Positions 1 through 7,701 of a DNA stretch of 64,000 bases are shown here, in pieces. Source of the DNA: Proteobacteria bacterium CAG:495 (GTDB taxonomy: Bacteria; Pseudomonadota; Alphaproteobacteria; RF32; CAG-239). How positions within the stretch are numbered: the stretch's first letter is position 1; every line of letters starts with the position of its first letter. The position numbers and the translations under genes are program-made. The stretch lies in contig HF995316.1 of the NCBI GenBank assembly GCA_000432275.1, forward strand, positions 14,357-78,356, written 5' to 3'. Below the pieces are notes generated by a model. That model did not search any database. It was not told the DNA's origin and worked only from the letters and a program-made list of their open reading frames with translations.

Positions 1-42
1 CTTGCCACAGCCGATGGAACCGGTTATTGCGACTAATTTCAT
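1..42 (-). CDS. coaE: Dephospho-CoA kinase, N-terminal fragment
   Basis: Only the first 14 codons are inside the window, read leftwards from an ATG at 42-40. They encode MKLVAITGSIGCGK, which ends in the P-loop GSIGCGK typical of dephospho-CoA kinase, the last enzyme of coenzyme A synthesis. A good Shine-Dalgarno (AAAGGA) lies about 8 nt upstream on the minus strand. The gene diverges from rho across the putative origin. Other P-loop kinases could start similarly, but this start peptide and the place beside an alphaproteobacterial origin fit coaE. Confidence 0.75.
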   Translation of the reverse strand, partial: MKLVAITGSIGCGK

Positions 43-97
43 TAAAATGTCCTTTATTCAATATCTTGCCATAGTTATAAACAGGACGTTAACCTTT

Positions 98-106
98 TGT
101 GCATAA
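98..106 (-). promoter_or_regulatory. DnaA box, perfect
   Basis: TTATGCACA on the minus strand, an exact match to the TTATNCACA DnaA-box consensus, inside the putative origin. Confidence 0.7.
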
Positions 107-198
107 CTAAGCTTTAACTAAAGTTTATAACTTTTTATCACCATATTGTAAAATTTAATCTAGCAACTTACGCACAGGTTAATATGCCTGCTGACAGT

Positions 199-207
199 TG
201 TGCATAA
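199..207 (-). promoter_or_regulatory. DnaA box, perfect
   Basis: A second exact TTATGCACA on the minus strand, in the same orientation as the box at 98-106 and just left of the first CtrA box. Confidence 0.7.
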
Positions 208-216
208 AAAAACTTA

Positions 217-231
217 TTAACAAACTCTTAA
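217..231. promoter_or_regulatory. CtrA-type box 1
   Basis: TTAACAAACTCTTAA is a perfect TTAA-N7-TTAA. In Caulobacter, CtrA binds this pattern at the origin and blocks initiation. It lies 9 bp from a perfect DnaA box. A related site with one mismatch (TTAA-N7-TTAT) is at 114-128. Confidence 0.65.
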
Positions 232-271
232 AATTTTCATTTACAATATTATCTGATTGATTCCGCAAAGA

Positions 272-286
272 TTAACGAATCATTAA
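272..286. promoter_or_regulatory. CtrA-type box 2 with embedded GANTC
   Basis: TTAACGAATCATTAA is a perfect TTAA-N7-TTAA whose spacer contains GAATC (277-281), a CcrM-type methylation site. Confidence 0.65.
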
Positions 287-306
287 TTTTTTTATCAGAA
301 TCTTTA

Positions 307-321
307 TTAACAATCTGTTAA
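307..321. promoter_or_regulatory. CtrA-type box 3
   Basis: TTAACAATCTGTTAA (followed by C) is a third perfect TTAA-N7-TTAA. The three boxes fall within 105 bp. Confidence 0.65.
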
Positions 322-529
322 CTTCTGGATAAACGGATGAATAAAAAACTATCCACAAGAGTCACAGGGATTCACTATCAACCAAAACATTTTAAATATT
401 TATTGATAGGCCCTGCGGGGCTGTTCATAACATTTTTCAACTTTGCATTTGACTCTCACCTAATTACATAATATAAAAAAATCAATCCCGCCTTTTAAAC
501 AAAATCCACATTTAACAATCAAGGTTTCC

Positions 530-1783
530 ATGAATTTAAAAGATTTAAAACAAAAATCTCCTACTGAGTTGCTAACTCAGGCAGAAGAGCTTGGCATTGA
601 AGACGCATCTTCCATGCGTGTTCAGGATTTAATGTTTGCCATTCTGAAAAAAGTGGCTAGTGAAGACAAAACCATCTATGGAGAAGGTACGATAGAAGTT
701 CTCCAGGATGGTTTTGGTTTTTTACGCTCTGCCCAGTCAAATTACCTTGCCGGCCCTGATGACATTTACGTTTCTCCGGCACAAGTTAAAAAGTTTGGTT
801 TGCGCACCGGTGATACGGTGGAAGGAGAAATCCGGGCTCCAAAAGACAACGAACGGTATTTTGCTTTGGTTAAAGTGAATAAAATCAACTTTGAAGATCC
901 TGAAAAATCCAAGCTGCGTGTCAATTTTGATAATCTGACCCCTCTTTATCCGACAAAAAAACTTAATTTTGACATTATTTGCGGCGAAAAAGATTATACG
1001 ACCCGTGTTATAGACTTGATTTCTCCGCAGGGAAAAGGACAGCGCGGCTTGATTGTAGCGCCTCCCCGCACCGGTAAGACCGTTATGCTTCAAAATATCG
1101 CACATGCCATTGCCAGCAATCATCCTGAATGTTATCTGATGGTATTGCTGATTGACGAGCGTCCTGAAGAGGTTACCGATATGACCCGCTCCGTTAAGGG
1201 TGAGGTTATTTCCTCCACTTTTGACGAACCCGCCACCCGCCATGTTCAAGTGGCCGAAATGGTTATTGAAAAAGCCAAACGTTTAGTGGAAACCAAAAAA
1301 GATGTTGTTATTCTGCTCGATTCCATTACGCGTCTCGGCCGTGCTTACAATACGGTTATTCCTTCGTCAGGCAAAGTTTTGACCGGCGGCGTCGACGCCA
1401 ATGCCCTGCAGCGCCCCAAACGTCTGCTCGGAGCAGCCCGAAACGTTGAAGAGGGCGGTTCTTTGACGATTATCGCCACGGCGTTGATTGATACCGGCTC
1501 CCGTATGGATGAAGTTATTTTTGAAGAATTCAAAGGTACCGGCAATTCTGAAATTATCCTTGATCGCAAACTTACCGACAAGCGTTTGTTCCCGACCATT
1601 GACATTACTCGTTCCGGAACGCGCAAAGAAGAACTGTTGGTTGACAAAGACCGCCTTTCCAAGATGTGGGTCCTGCGCCGGGTTCTGATGCAAATGGGGA
1701 TGACGGACGGTATGGAATTTTTGCTGGACAAGCTTCGTCAGAGCAAGGACAATGAAGATTTCTTCAATACTATGAATTCCTGA
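530..1783 (+). CDS. rho: Transcription termination factor Rho
   Basis: Rho is the hexameric RNA-dependent ATPase that ends transcription at factor-dependent terminators. The 417-aa length matches the family. Visible parts in order are an N-terminal helical domain (1-45), the cold-shock-like RNA-binding domain with DGFGFLR (60-66), Walker A APPRTGKT (177-184), Walker B VVILLD (259-264), the Q-loop GGVDAN (286-291) and the R-loop around FKGTGNSE (334-341). The ATG has only a short AAGG about 8 nt upstream. The gene starts just right of the putative origin and is co-directional with replication. A strong intrinsic terminator follows 8 nt after the stop. Confidence 0.98.
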   Translation: MNLKDLKQKSPTELLTQAEELGIEDASSMRVQDLMFAILKKVASEDKTIYGEGTIEVLQDGFGFLRSAQSNYLAGPDDIYVSPAQVKKFGLRTGDTVEGEIRAPKDNERYFALVKVNKINFEDPEKSKLRVNFDNLTPLYPTKKLNFDIICGEKDYTTRVIDLISPQGKGQRGLIVAPPRTGKTVMLQNIAHAIASNHPECYLMVLLIDERPEEVTDMTRSVKGEVISSTFDEPATRHVQVAEMVIEKAKRLVETKKDVVILLDSITRLGRAYNTVIPSSGKVLTGGVDANALQRPKRLLGAARNVEEGGSLTIIATALIDTGSRMDEVIFEEFKGTGNSEIILDRKLTDKRLFPTIDITRSGTRKEELLVDKDRLSKMWVLRRVLMQMGMTDGMEFLLDKLRQSKDNEDFFNTMNS

Positions 1784-1790
1784 TAAAATA

Positions 1791-1822
1791 AAAAACCTGA
1801 TTGTAAAAATCAGGTTTTTTTT
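1791..1822 (+). terminator. Intrinsic terminator of rho
   Basis: The arms AAAACCTGATT and AATCAGGTTTT form a perfect stem with a short loop, followed by a run of T residues. Confidence 0.9.
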
Positions 1823-1843
1823 AAGATACCGGACAAAAATGCA

Positions 1844-1872
1844 TTGACAAATATATTTTAATATTAAATACT
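1844..1872 (+). promoter_or_regulatory. Promoter candidate for the amidoligase transcript
   Basis: A consensus -35 TTGACA (1844-1849) is followed 17 nt later by AATACT (1867-1872), a poor -10, within very AT-rich DNA. It follows the rho terminator, and a transcript from it would carry a leader of about 420 nt before the amidoligase start. Confidence 0.4.
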
Positions 1873-1904
1873 TAAGCATATTTTATAACAAATATACTTA
1901 AACA

Positions 1905-2030
1905 ATGTATGCAGTAAGTTTAACATATTCCCATTTTTCTGCGGCCCAGAACTTTGTTCTCGAGGCGCTTGCTGCTGCATTTATTAAAACTTCTCTAATT
2001 CTCGCTGGCTTGTTGATTATCAGCCTCTAG
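1905..2030 (+). CDS. Possible 41-aa hydrophobic peptide in the leader
   Basis: An ATG frame of 41 codons whose second half is strongly hydrophobic (LEALAAAFIKT followed by SLILAGLLIISL), like a single membrane helix or a leader peptide. No Shine-Dalgarno is visible, so translation is uncertain. It sits in the 478-bp gap between rho and the amidoligase, and its end overlaps the left arm of the stem at 2010-2018. I do not recognise the peptide. It could be chance. Confidence 0.25.
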   Translation: MYAVSLTYSHFSAAQNFVLEALAAAFIKTSLILAGLLIISL

Positions 2031-2092
2031 GCATCTCCATTAAGTAAGTTTGGGTGCTTGGAGGGTAATTTTGACAAACTGAAAATCAACAA
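2010..2092 (+). other. Structured leader element upstream of the amidoligase gene
   Basis: TTGTTGATT (2010-2018) pairs perfectly with AATCAACAA (2084-2092), enclosing an inner CTCCA/TGGAG helix (2035-2039 with 2059-2063). The stop of the first tiny ORF lies inside the fold and the second tiny ORF starts 20 nt after it. I could not match the fold to a known riboswitch class. An attenuator or protein-binding leader is possible. Confidence 0.35.
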
Positions 2093-2112
2093 AACAACAA
2101 CGGGAATTAACA

Positions 2113-2220
2113 ATGACAACAACAACATACCAAAATTTATCTGAATTTGATTTTATCTTTGAAAACAATCGTTTTCTTTGTTCTTTGCTTATCCTTATCA
2201 GCCCCTATTTGCTTTGGTAA
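2113..2220 (+). CDS. Possible 35-aa peptide in the leader
   Basis: An ATG frame of 35 codons starting MTTTTYQNLSEF and ending in a hydrophobic tail (CSLLILISPYLLW). A weak purine stretch (CGGGAA) precedes the ATG. Like the ORF at 1905-2030, its 3' end carries an ATCAGCC word and hydrophobic codons, so the two may be related or may both be leader peptides. No function is assigned. Confidence 0.25.
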   Translation: MTTTTYQNLSEFDFIFENNRFLCSLLILISPYLLW

Positions 2221-2301
2221 CTTGAGCGATTAGGGGGAAATAATTTTTAAGTTACCGGTTTGTTTAATTTATTGATAAGTAAGTAAAGTTCAGAGGATAA
2301 A

Positions 2302-4029
2302 ATGTTAGAAAATAAAGAATTATTTGATACGGTTGAAGATGTAAAATCAGATTTTAACGATTATTTTGCCCGGATAGGCGGCAAAAAGTTTAAGCAGTTC
2401 TACTATGATTGGCATATTGAGGCCATGATAGCGCCGTTTGCCGAATTGACAGAATATTTTACGTCAAATTTTGAAAACCCGCATCGCTCTTTTTCCAAAT
2501 TCTCCGCTGCATTCAAACAAAATGTTGCAGACTACAATGTAGACAATCCGGCCAACAGTTCGCTGAAATGCAGGGAATTTTCCGTTACAAAAGACGGACG
2601 GTTGGCTCAGACGATAGATCAGATTGAAACGTTCGGGTTCGAATTCAGACAATTTATATATAGTTTTGCCACCCGCAAAGACCATGACGAAGCGTTCGGA
2701 AACTGGCCTATTAAAACCAATATGCCCTATTCCACAACCTATGGACTGCAAACCGCCGTCAAAATTATAGATTATCTGGATAAAAATTTTGCATCGCTCC
2801 AAAATGCTGCCGACGTTAAACAGAAAGCCGGTTTTTTGGTTGATGCCTATCTGCGTAACAACTATGTTCGCGATTACCGATATACGCCGCAATACACGTA
2901 CGAGAGCCGCCGCAATTTCGTAAACAGACTGGTTTCCCGGCGCGAAAAACTTTCCGAACAGTTTAATCAGGCTTTGGTTGAATATAAAAATCTTCCGGTT
3001 CGTCCTCAGGGAAGATTTTCCGATACTTTTCAGATTGAAACCAAAACGCCGGCCTCTTTCGGACAATATACGCCCAACGGATTCGAACTGGAATTTTATG
3101 TTCCTGAAGAAATGGGCGATTATGCCAAACTGATATCTTTTTTGAAAAACAAAAACGGTTGGAAAGGCATTTATACCAGCAATAAAGACTCCAGCGTTTA
3201 TGATGACGCGGATTCTGCCGGAGTTATTATGAGGGACGAAAGCCTGGCTCGCTACAACGGTCTTGCTGCCGTTGAATATGCATCCAAGATTATGCGTACC
3301 CCCAAAGATGAAGAGGCCTGCTTGAGACTGTTTGATTCTTTTGAGAACGGCTATGCCAATGTTCATTGTTCGCTGCATCAGCACGTCTCTAACCAAGAAC
3401 TTGACTTTGACGGGTACAAGCGGTTGGTTAAAAGAATGATGCAGTTCGAAAAGGCCATAGTGCGCAATTTTGCGGCACCGGAAAGGCATGACGGCAAATT
3501 GCTTTATGCTACCTATATCAGTCGCAATTTAAGCACTAATGACAGCCGGGACTACCCTCTGCTGTGCCTGATGACGGATATGTGTGACAACAAGGATCAA
3601 CTGGTGGAAATGGTAAGTTTCGGCCATAAGTATAAAACCTTGAATATTGTTCCCGAACATACTGTCGAATTTCGTTTTATGAATGCGCATTTCAATAAGG
3701 AATTTGTATCTGCTTTTTTGCAGTTTAATCGTGATATGGTCAACAGTGCCGCCAATAATGAAGGAACCTTTGTTAACCGAGCTTTGGCCAAAGAATACAG
3801 CTGGAAGAAAAATCGCGAAACGGATAAAAAAACCGTCATAAAACCGCTGTCTTATTACTACGAACATCAGTACGACAGCTATCGTCCTCAGGAAACCGTT
3901 TCAAAATCGACGATTGACGGTGAACAAAAATATGCACATTTGGTGGTTCAGGCCTTGAACGAAACCAAAAAACTGGCATACTCAAATCCGTTGTTTATCA
4001 GTAAAGTAAAGGCGCGTCATGTCAGATAA
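2302..4029 (+). CDS. Amidoligase (GCS/glutamine-synthetase-fold carboxylate-amine ligase)
   Basis: The C-terminal half shows the pattern of the amidoligase branch of the glutamate-cysteine-ligase/glutamine-synthetase fold: an opening acidic strand GFELEF (260-265), a histidine-rich strand NVHCSLHQHV (353-362) and the closing HTVEFRFMNAHFN (453-465). Such enzymes join a carboxylate to an amine using ATP. The first 240 residues have no recognised domain and make the protein (575 aa) longer than a minimal amidoligase. RBS GAGG lies 8-10 nt before the ATG. It overlaps the next gene by 11 nt, so the two are probably translationally coupled. The substrate is unknown; a small peptide or glutamate-like metabolite is plausible given the partner gene. 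The superfamily call is reasonable, the reaction is not established. Confidence 0.7.
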   Translation: MLENKELFDTVEDVKSDFNDYFARIGGKKFKQFYYDWHIEAMIAPFAELTEYFTSNFENPHRSFSKFSAAFKQNVADYNVDNPANSSLKCREFSVTKDGRLAQTIDQIETFGFEFRQFIYSFATRKDHDEAFGNWPIKTNMPYSTTYGLQTAVKIIDYLDKNFASLQNAADVKQKAGFLVDAYLRNNYVRDYRYTPQYTYESRRNFVNRLVSRREKLSEQFNQALVEYKNLPVRPQGRFSDTFQIETKTPASFGQYTPNGFELEFYVPEEMGDYAKLISFLKNKNGWKGIYTSNKDSSVYDDADSAGVIMRDESLARYNGLAAVEYASKIMRTPKDEEACLRLFDSFENGYANVHCSLHQHVSNQELDFDGYKRLVKRMMQFEKAIVRNFAAPERHDGKLLYATYISRNLSTNDSRDYPLLCLMTDMCDNKDQLVEMVSFGHKYKTLNIVPEHTVEFRFMNAHFNKEFVSAFLQFNRDMVNSAANNEGTFVNRALAKEYSWKKNRETDKKTVIKPLSYYYEHQYDSYRPQETVSKSTIDGEQKYAHLVVQALNETKKLAYSNPLFISKVKARHVR

Positions 4030-4747
4030 GGCTTATAATATTGTTAACGCAGATTCCCAAAAACCTCTGATTTTAACATGTGAACATGCTTCCGCGCTAA
4101 TTCCCGATTCATATCAAAATCTTGGATTGGACGCTGATTGTCTCAATACTCACATAGCCCGGGACAAAGGGTGTCGGGAACTGACTTTGTCACTGGCTGA
4201 GCAGCTGGGAGTTACCGCATTTATAGGTGGGTATTCCAGACTTTTGATTGATTTGAATCGGCAGGAAAACGAAAAAGAGCTCATCGTGCAAAGCAGCGAC
4301 GGCATAGATATTCCTGCCAATAAAAACCTCTCGGATGAGGAAAAAGAAAAGCGTCTGAAAAGCTATTACTACCCCTATCACCGGGCTATTGACGACAAAA
4401 TAGAGACTTTAATCAAACAGGGAATTAAACCCCGTATCTTTTCCGTTCATGCATTCACCCCTCAGCTCCGGGGCGGAAGTTATCGCCCGTGGAATGCCGG
4501 AATCTTGTTTAACAAGGAAAATCCTTATGCAGCGAACGTTTATGCAAAAATAAAAGATATTGCGGGACTGAATATTGAAACCAATGTCCCTTATGATTTG
4601 CGTCTTTACAAAACCGGGTCTTCTTTTGTTCACGGAGAAGAAAAAGGATTGGACAACTGCCTTATAGAAATCCGGGATGATGAATTTGATAATCTTGACG
4701 CCGGCGTCAAAAAGTGGACGTCAATTCTTGCCGGGGTGATAATTTAA
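4019..4747 (+). CDS. N-formylglutamate amidohydrolase family protein
   Basis: The 242-aa protein shows the family signature: TCEHAS near the N-terminus (20-25), HIARDKG (45-51), YSRLLIDLNR (72-81), the SVHAF strand (near 145), and a late acidic IEIRDD. The family contains zinc-dependent hydrolases that cleave amide bonds, such as the formyl group of N-formylglutamate in histidine breakdown. No histidine-degradation genes are near. The start overlaps the amidoligase end by 11 nt (AAGG just upstream of ATG), so it probably acts on a product or intermediate of the ligase, which is an inference. It converges on a HAD gene 13 bp away. Confidence 0.8.
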   Translation: MSDKAYNIVNADSQKPLILTCEHASALIPDSYQNLGLDADCLNTHIARDKGCRELTLSLAEQLGVTAFIGGYSRLLIDLNRQENEKELIVQSSDGIDIPANKNLSDEEKEKRLKSYYYPYHRAIDDKIETLIKQGIKPRIFSVHAFTPQLRGGSYRPWNAGILFNKENPYAANVYAKIKDIAGLNIETNVPYDLRLYKTGSSFVHGEEKGLDNCLIEIRDDEFDNLDAGVKKWTSILAGVII

Positions 4748-4760
4748 GAAGAAACTGGGC

Positions 4761-5432
4761 TTAGCTTTTCAGCCAGGCGTACAGCTCGTCCATATTGTCA
4801 AAAATATATTTGACACCGAGTTTTTTTATTTTTTCGACATATTCCGGATTATTGTTCATTTCACAGCCAATATATGCAACGGCAGTCATTCCTGCTCTCA
4901 GGGCGGCAGTCATTCCCGGCAGGGAATCTTCTATAACGACGCAGTTTTCCGGTTGTTCTCCCATTGTCTTGGCCGCCAGCCAAAACAAATCAGGTTCCGG
5001 TTTGCCGTGTTCAACCATATCGGCGGTAAATATTTTTTCATCGGGGAATAACGAGCCTATTTTGACCGTTTTTATTTTTTCTGCGGTTTTGCTTCTGATT
5101 CCTCCGGTAGCGATACATTGTTTAAAGTTCTTGTCATTAAATATTTTTTCGATTCCCTTGGTAAGGCAAAAACCTTTGTGCATTGTTTCATAATCGGCCG
5201 CCAAGGCGTCTTCCCAGAATTTGTCGTCGGTTTTGATGCCTAACTTGTCCAGGTTAAGCCGTTTGGTTTTGTCGCTCATTCCTCCGAGATATTTGTTCGC
5301 TGTTGCAAAGTCCCAGTCGAGATTAAATTTCTCGTTCAACATTTTTTGACGGTTCTTCACCCACAGATGTTCGGTGTCGGCAATGACGCCGTCAAAATCC
5401 CATATTATTAATTTAAATTTGTGCTGGGTCAT
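4761..5432 (-). CDS. HAD-superfamily phosphatase, beta-phosphoglucomutase-like
   Basis: The 223-aa protein has HAD motif I DFDGVIADTE (12-21) with nucleophile Asp12 and acid/base Asp14, motif II in CIATGG, a lysine near 122 for motif III, and motif IV VVIEDS with an SLPGMTAALRAG helix. The cap domain lies between motifs I and II, as in the phosphoglycolate phosphatase and beta-phosphoglucomutase group. The substrate cannot be read from the sequence. It stands alone on the minus strand, with no clear RBS, converging on the amidohydrolase gene. Confidence 0.85.
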   Translation of the reverse strand: MTQHKFKLIIWDFDGVIADTEHLWVKNRQKMLNEKFNLDWDFATANKYLGGMSDKTKRLNLDKLGIKTDDKFWEDALAADYETMHKGFCLTKGIEKIFNDKNFKQCIATGGIRSKTAEKIKTVKIGSLFPDEKIFTADMVEHGKPEPDLFWLAAKTMGEQPENCVVIEDSLPGMTAALRAGMTAVAYIGCEMNNNPEYVEKIKKLGVKYIFDNMDELYAWLKS

Positions 5433-5618
5433 TTTTACAACTTTCGATTTAAAATTTTTGAGTCCGCAGAAAGCCTCTACAGAGGATTTTTAACGAGTCT
5501 ATGATAGATTTGTTAAGAACCGGTAAATTTGCTTTCCAGAGTCAAAAAAACCGGCTTTTTTTAATCTTGCAAGATTTTGGCTTTCTGAGTATAACTGTTT
5601 TAACAAAAGGAGCCTTTT

Positions 5619-6959
5619 ATGGATAACAAAACTATTTATGCCTTGTCAACGGTATGCGGCAAATCCGGAGTTGCCGTTGTCCGCATTTCCGGAGATGATG
5701 CCGTGTCGGCCGTACGAAAAATGACGAATTTGCCGGCAGATCTGAAACCGCGTTACGCATATTTTTCCGCTTTGCGTCACCCTGTTACACGTGAAACATT
5801 GGATCATGCGCTTGTTCTGTATTTTAAAGCGCCGCATTCCTTTACCGGAGAAGATGTTGTCGAATTTCAGATTCATGGGTCGCGTGCCGTTGTAAATTCC
5901 GTTTTGGACGCATTGGCAGCCTTTTCTTCTTTTCGTTTGGCTGAGCCTGGTGAATACTCCAAAAGAGCGTTCTACAACGGAAAAATGGATTTGACCGAGG
6001 CGGAAGGTTTAGCTGATTTAATAGATGCCGAAACCTCCGAACAGCAAAAGTATGCCATGCGGCAGATGGAAGGCGGTCTTAAAGATTTGTATGAAGACTG
6101 GCGCGAAAAACTGCTGACGATTTTGGCTCATCTCGAAGCTTATATAGATTTTCCCGAAGAGGAAATTCCCTCAGATGTCGTCGATACAATGATGAACGAT
6201 GTATTTAAACTTTCCTCGGCGATAAGCAAACATTTGCAGGGAGACAATATCGGCGAACGCCTGCGCGAGGGGTTCCGCGTTGTTATTGTCGGTCCGCCCA
6301 ATGCCGGCAAATCCAGTCTGCTGAATGCCGTTGCCCGACGGGAGGCCGTAATAGTGTCTGACATTGCCGGCACAACCCGGGATGCCATAGATATTCATTT
6401 GGATTTAAAAGGGTATCCCGTTATTTTTACCGATACTGCCGGATTGCGTGAAGCTGAAGAGGAAATAGAAAAAAAAGGCATCGAGATCGCTTATTCCAAA
6501 ATTCAAGATGCCGACTTGGTCGTTTGTTTGTTTGATGCGTCCAAAGACTCTGTTCATATCTTTGATAATATTAAAAAATCTTTTAAAAACAAAATCTTGT
6601 TTGTTGCTAACAAAAGTGACAAATTAACTTTTGAACAACGTTCAGAGTTAAATGCCGAAGAATGCCTGGTCATCTCGGCCAAACAACATGAAGGCGTCAG
6701 TGCGTTGCTTGATAAAATTACCGAAGAAATAGCCGGCCGCTTTACTTCCAACTCCGGATTGCTCATTACCAGACGCCGTTATCGCGAAGCTTTGCAAAAT
6801 ACGCTGGATAACCTTGCGGCTTTTGATTTGAATAAGGAAATAGAATTGTCTGCCGAAGACATCAGACTGGCGGCTCGCGAGCTCGGCAAAATTACCGGAC
6901 GCATTGAAGTCGATGAAATTCTTGATAAAATATTTGGCAGTTTCTGTATTGGCAAATAA
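5619..6959 (+). CDS. mnmE: tRNA uridine-5-carboxymethylaminomethyl synthesis GTPase MnmE
   Basis: MnmE works with MnmG to modify U34 of certain tRNAs. The N-terminal folate-binding domain (1-118) is followed by a helical domain interrupted by the G domain: G1 GPPNAGKS (225-232), TTRD (252-255), DTAG (272-275) and NKSD near 328. The C-terminus ends in the diagnostic CIGK. The 446-aa length is typical. A strong RBS AAAGGAG precedes the ATG. Codons 56-61 (VTRETL) carry a near-perfect parS site, and NDVFK (193-197) carries one copy of the GTATTTAAA repeat. Confidence 0.98.
   Translation: MDNKTIYALSTVCGKSGVAVVRISGDDAVSAVRKMTNLPADLKPRYAYFSALRHPVTRETLDHALVLYFKAPHSFTGEDVVEFQIHGSRAVVNSVLDALAAFSSFRLAEPGEYSKRAFYNGKMDLTEAEGLADLIDAETSEQQKYAMRQMEGGLKDLYEDWREKLLTILAHLEAYIDFPEEEIPSDVVDTMMNDVFKLSSAISKHLQGDNIGERLREGFRVVIVGPPNAGKSSLLNAVARREAVIVSDIAGTTRDAIDIHLDLKGYPVIFTDTAGLREAEEEIEKKGIEIAYSKIQDADLVVCLFDASKDSVHIFDNIKKSFKNKILFVANKSDKLTFEQRSELNAEECLVISAKQHEGVSALLDKITEEIAGRFTSNSGLLITRRRYREALQNTLDNLAAFDLNKEIELSAEDIRLAARELGKITGRIEVDEILDKIFGSFCIGK
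5783..5798. promoter_or_regulatory. parS: parS site 1 (15/16)
   Basis: TGTTACACGTGAAACA differs from the consensus parS TGTTTCACGTGAAACA at one base. It lies in mnmE and encodes VTRET. Confidence 0.8.
6195..6209 (+). repeat. GTATTTAAA repeat, copy 1 (mnmE)
   Basis: AACGATGTATTTAAA in the VFK reading frame. It matches AACRCYGTATTTAAA except at base 5. Confidence 0.6.
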
Positions 6960-7041
6960 GACGTCTTTTCTTTCAGGGTTAAACCGCCGCATTAAAAAAA
7001 CATTTGTTAAAAACGCCGTTGAATCTAAGTTCATCGGCATT

Positions 7042-7069
7042 TTTATTGTATTTAAACACTGTATTTAAA
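7042..7069 (+). repeat. GTATTTAAA repeat, copies 2 and 3 in tandem (intergenic)
   Basis: Two cores (7048-7056 and 7061-7069) lie 13 bp apart in non-coding DNA after mnmE. The second is a full AACACTGTATTTAAA. Their presence outside a gene shows the repeat is a DNA feature, not only a peptide. Confidence 0.75.
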
Positions 7070-7103
7070 GTTACGGGTAACATTCATTAACATTATTTGA
7101 ATG

Positions 7104-7147
7104 TATAGGGAATCAGCTTGCCTTGACGGCAAAGGTTTTTCCCTATA
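7104..7147 (+). other. Two-tier hairpin before the 7185 gene
   Basis: TATAGGGAA (7104-7112) pairs perfectly with TTCCCTATA (7139-7147), and within it TTGCC (7118-7122) pairs with GGCAA (7128-7132). There is no U-tract directly after it, so a structured 5' leader of the next gene is as likely as a terminator. Confidence 0.45.
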
Positions 7148-7184
7148 TGGTCTGGCTATCTTTTTCATATTATTAACCTATTAA

Positions 7185-7565
7185 ATGTATTTCATCATGA
7201 AAGAACGTGTTTTAAGAATTGTTGGCGATAACCGCAAAGATGCCGTTATCCTCAGTGTGTATGCCAGTAGTGTAAGAAACGGTCTGCTTGATCTGAGAAC
7301 GCTTCCTCACATTATAGAGTCTTTGGAACATTTCGGTAAACGTTTTCCCACCGGAGAAGATGTTCTTGCTATTGCCCGAACGCAGCAGGAATTTTCTGAT
7401 TTGGTGTCCTATCTTCTGGCGGTTTATCCTAAGGAAAGAACAACCGTTCAGTATCAGAATGCAATCAATTGCATAATGAACCTGTATCTGATAGAGCCTT
7501 CAATCGCCAAAGAAGCCAAAAATTTTGAGTCGTTGGTTATGCGTATTGACGTAAAACCGTATTGA
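7185..7565 (+). CDS. Conserved-looking protein of unknown function, 126 aa
   Basis: I do not recognise this protein. It is soluble, with no signal peptide or membrane segment, and reads as mostly helical. The second methionine (7198, MKERVLRIV) may be the real start, since neither ATG has a clear Shine-Dalgarno. It stands alone between mnmE and mnmG, behind a strong hairpin and ahead of a strong terminator, so it is its own transcription unit. Codon use resembles its neighbours. Confidence 0.7.
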   Translation: MYFIMKERVLRIVGDNRKDAVILSVYASSVRNGLLDLRTLPHIIESLEHFGKRFPTGEDVLAIARTQQEFSDLVSYLLAVYPKERTTVQYQNAINCIMNLYLIEPSIAKEAKNFESLVMRIDVKPY

Positions 7566-7583
7566 TTTGATTATTGTAAGTCT

Positions 7584-7623
7584 GAAGCTGCTAAACATAA
7601 CGTTTGGCGGCTTCATTTTTTTA
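7584..7623 (+). terminator. Intrinsic terminator
   Basis: GAAGCTGCTAAAC (7584-7596) pairs over 13 bp (two G-U) with GTTTGGCGGCTTC (7602-7614) around a 5-nt loop, followed by A and seven T. Confidence 0.9.
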
Positions 7624-7701
7624 TATTAAAGGCTTGAAGATTTGCATCGTTTAGTGTAAAAGCAACACAACAATATTTGAAATAAAAGGCCTTAAAAACA
7701 A

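Larger units (their letters stand above)
259..455. promoter_or_regulatory. GANTC cluster in the origin
   Basis: Six GANTC sites are present at 259, 277, 298, 359, 369 and 451, against fewer than one expected by chance in 200 bp. GANTC is the target of the alphaproteobacterial cell-cycle methylase CcrM. Confidence 0.6.
43..529. other. oriC: Putative chromosomal replication origin (oriC)
   Basis: This 487-bp gene-free stretch separates coaE from rho. It is very AT-rich at 121-160 and 207-320. It holds two perfect DnaA boxes (98-106, 199-207) and four one-mismatch boxes (75-83, 168-176, 324-332, 349-357), three perfect TTAA-N7-TTAA CtrA boxes (217-321) and six GANTC methylation sites (259-455). 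The parABS locus and mnmE/mnmG/rsmG follow within 14 kb, as near other alphaproteobacterial origins. A weak rho promoter candidate (TTGACT at 449, ATATAA at 471, 16-bp spacer) is at the right edge. No tiny gene is evident. Calling it oriC is an inference from motif density and context. Confidence 0.75.

Noticed and set aside
43..529. A small gene in the coaE-rho gap
   Set aside because: All frames are short and AT-driven; the motif content fits an origin.
737..1249. Open frame of 170 codons antisense to rho
   Set aside because: It lies wholly inside rho, has no RBS, and its composition is that of an antisense shadow.
2464..3489. Open frame of 341 codons antisense to the amidoligase gene
   Set aside because: Long only because of the codon pattern of the real gene; no recognisable motif or RBS.
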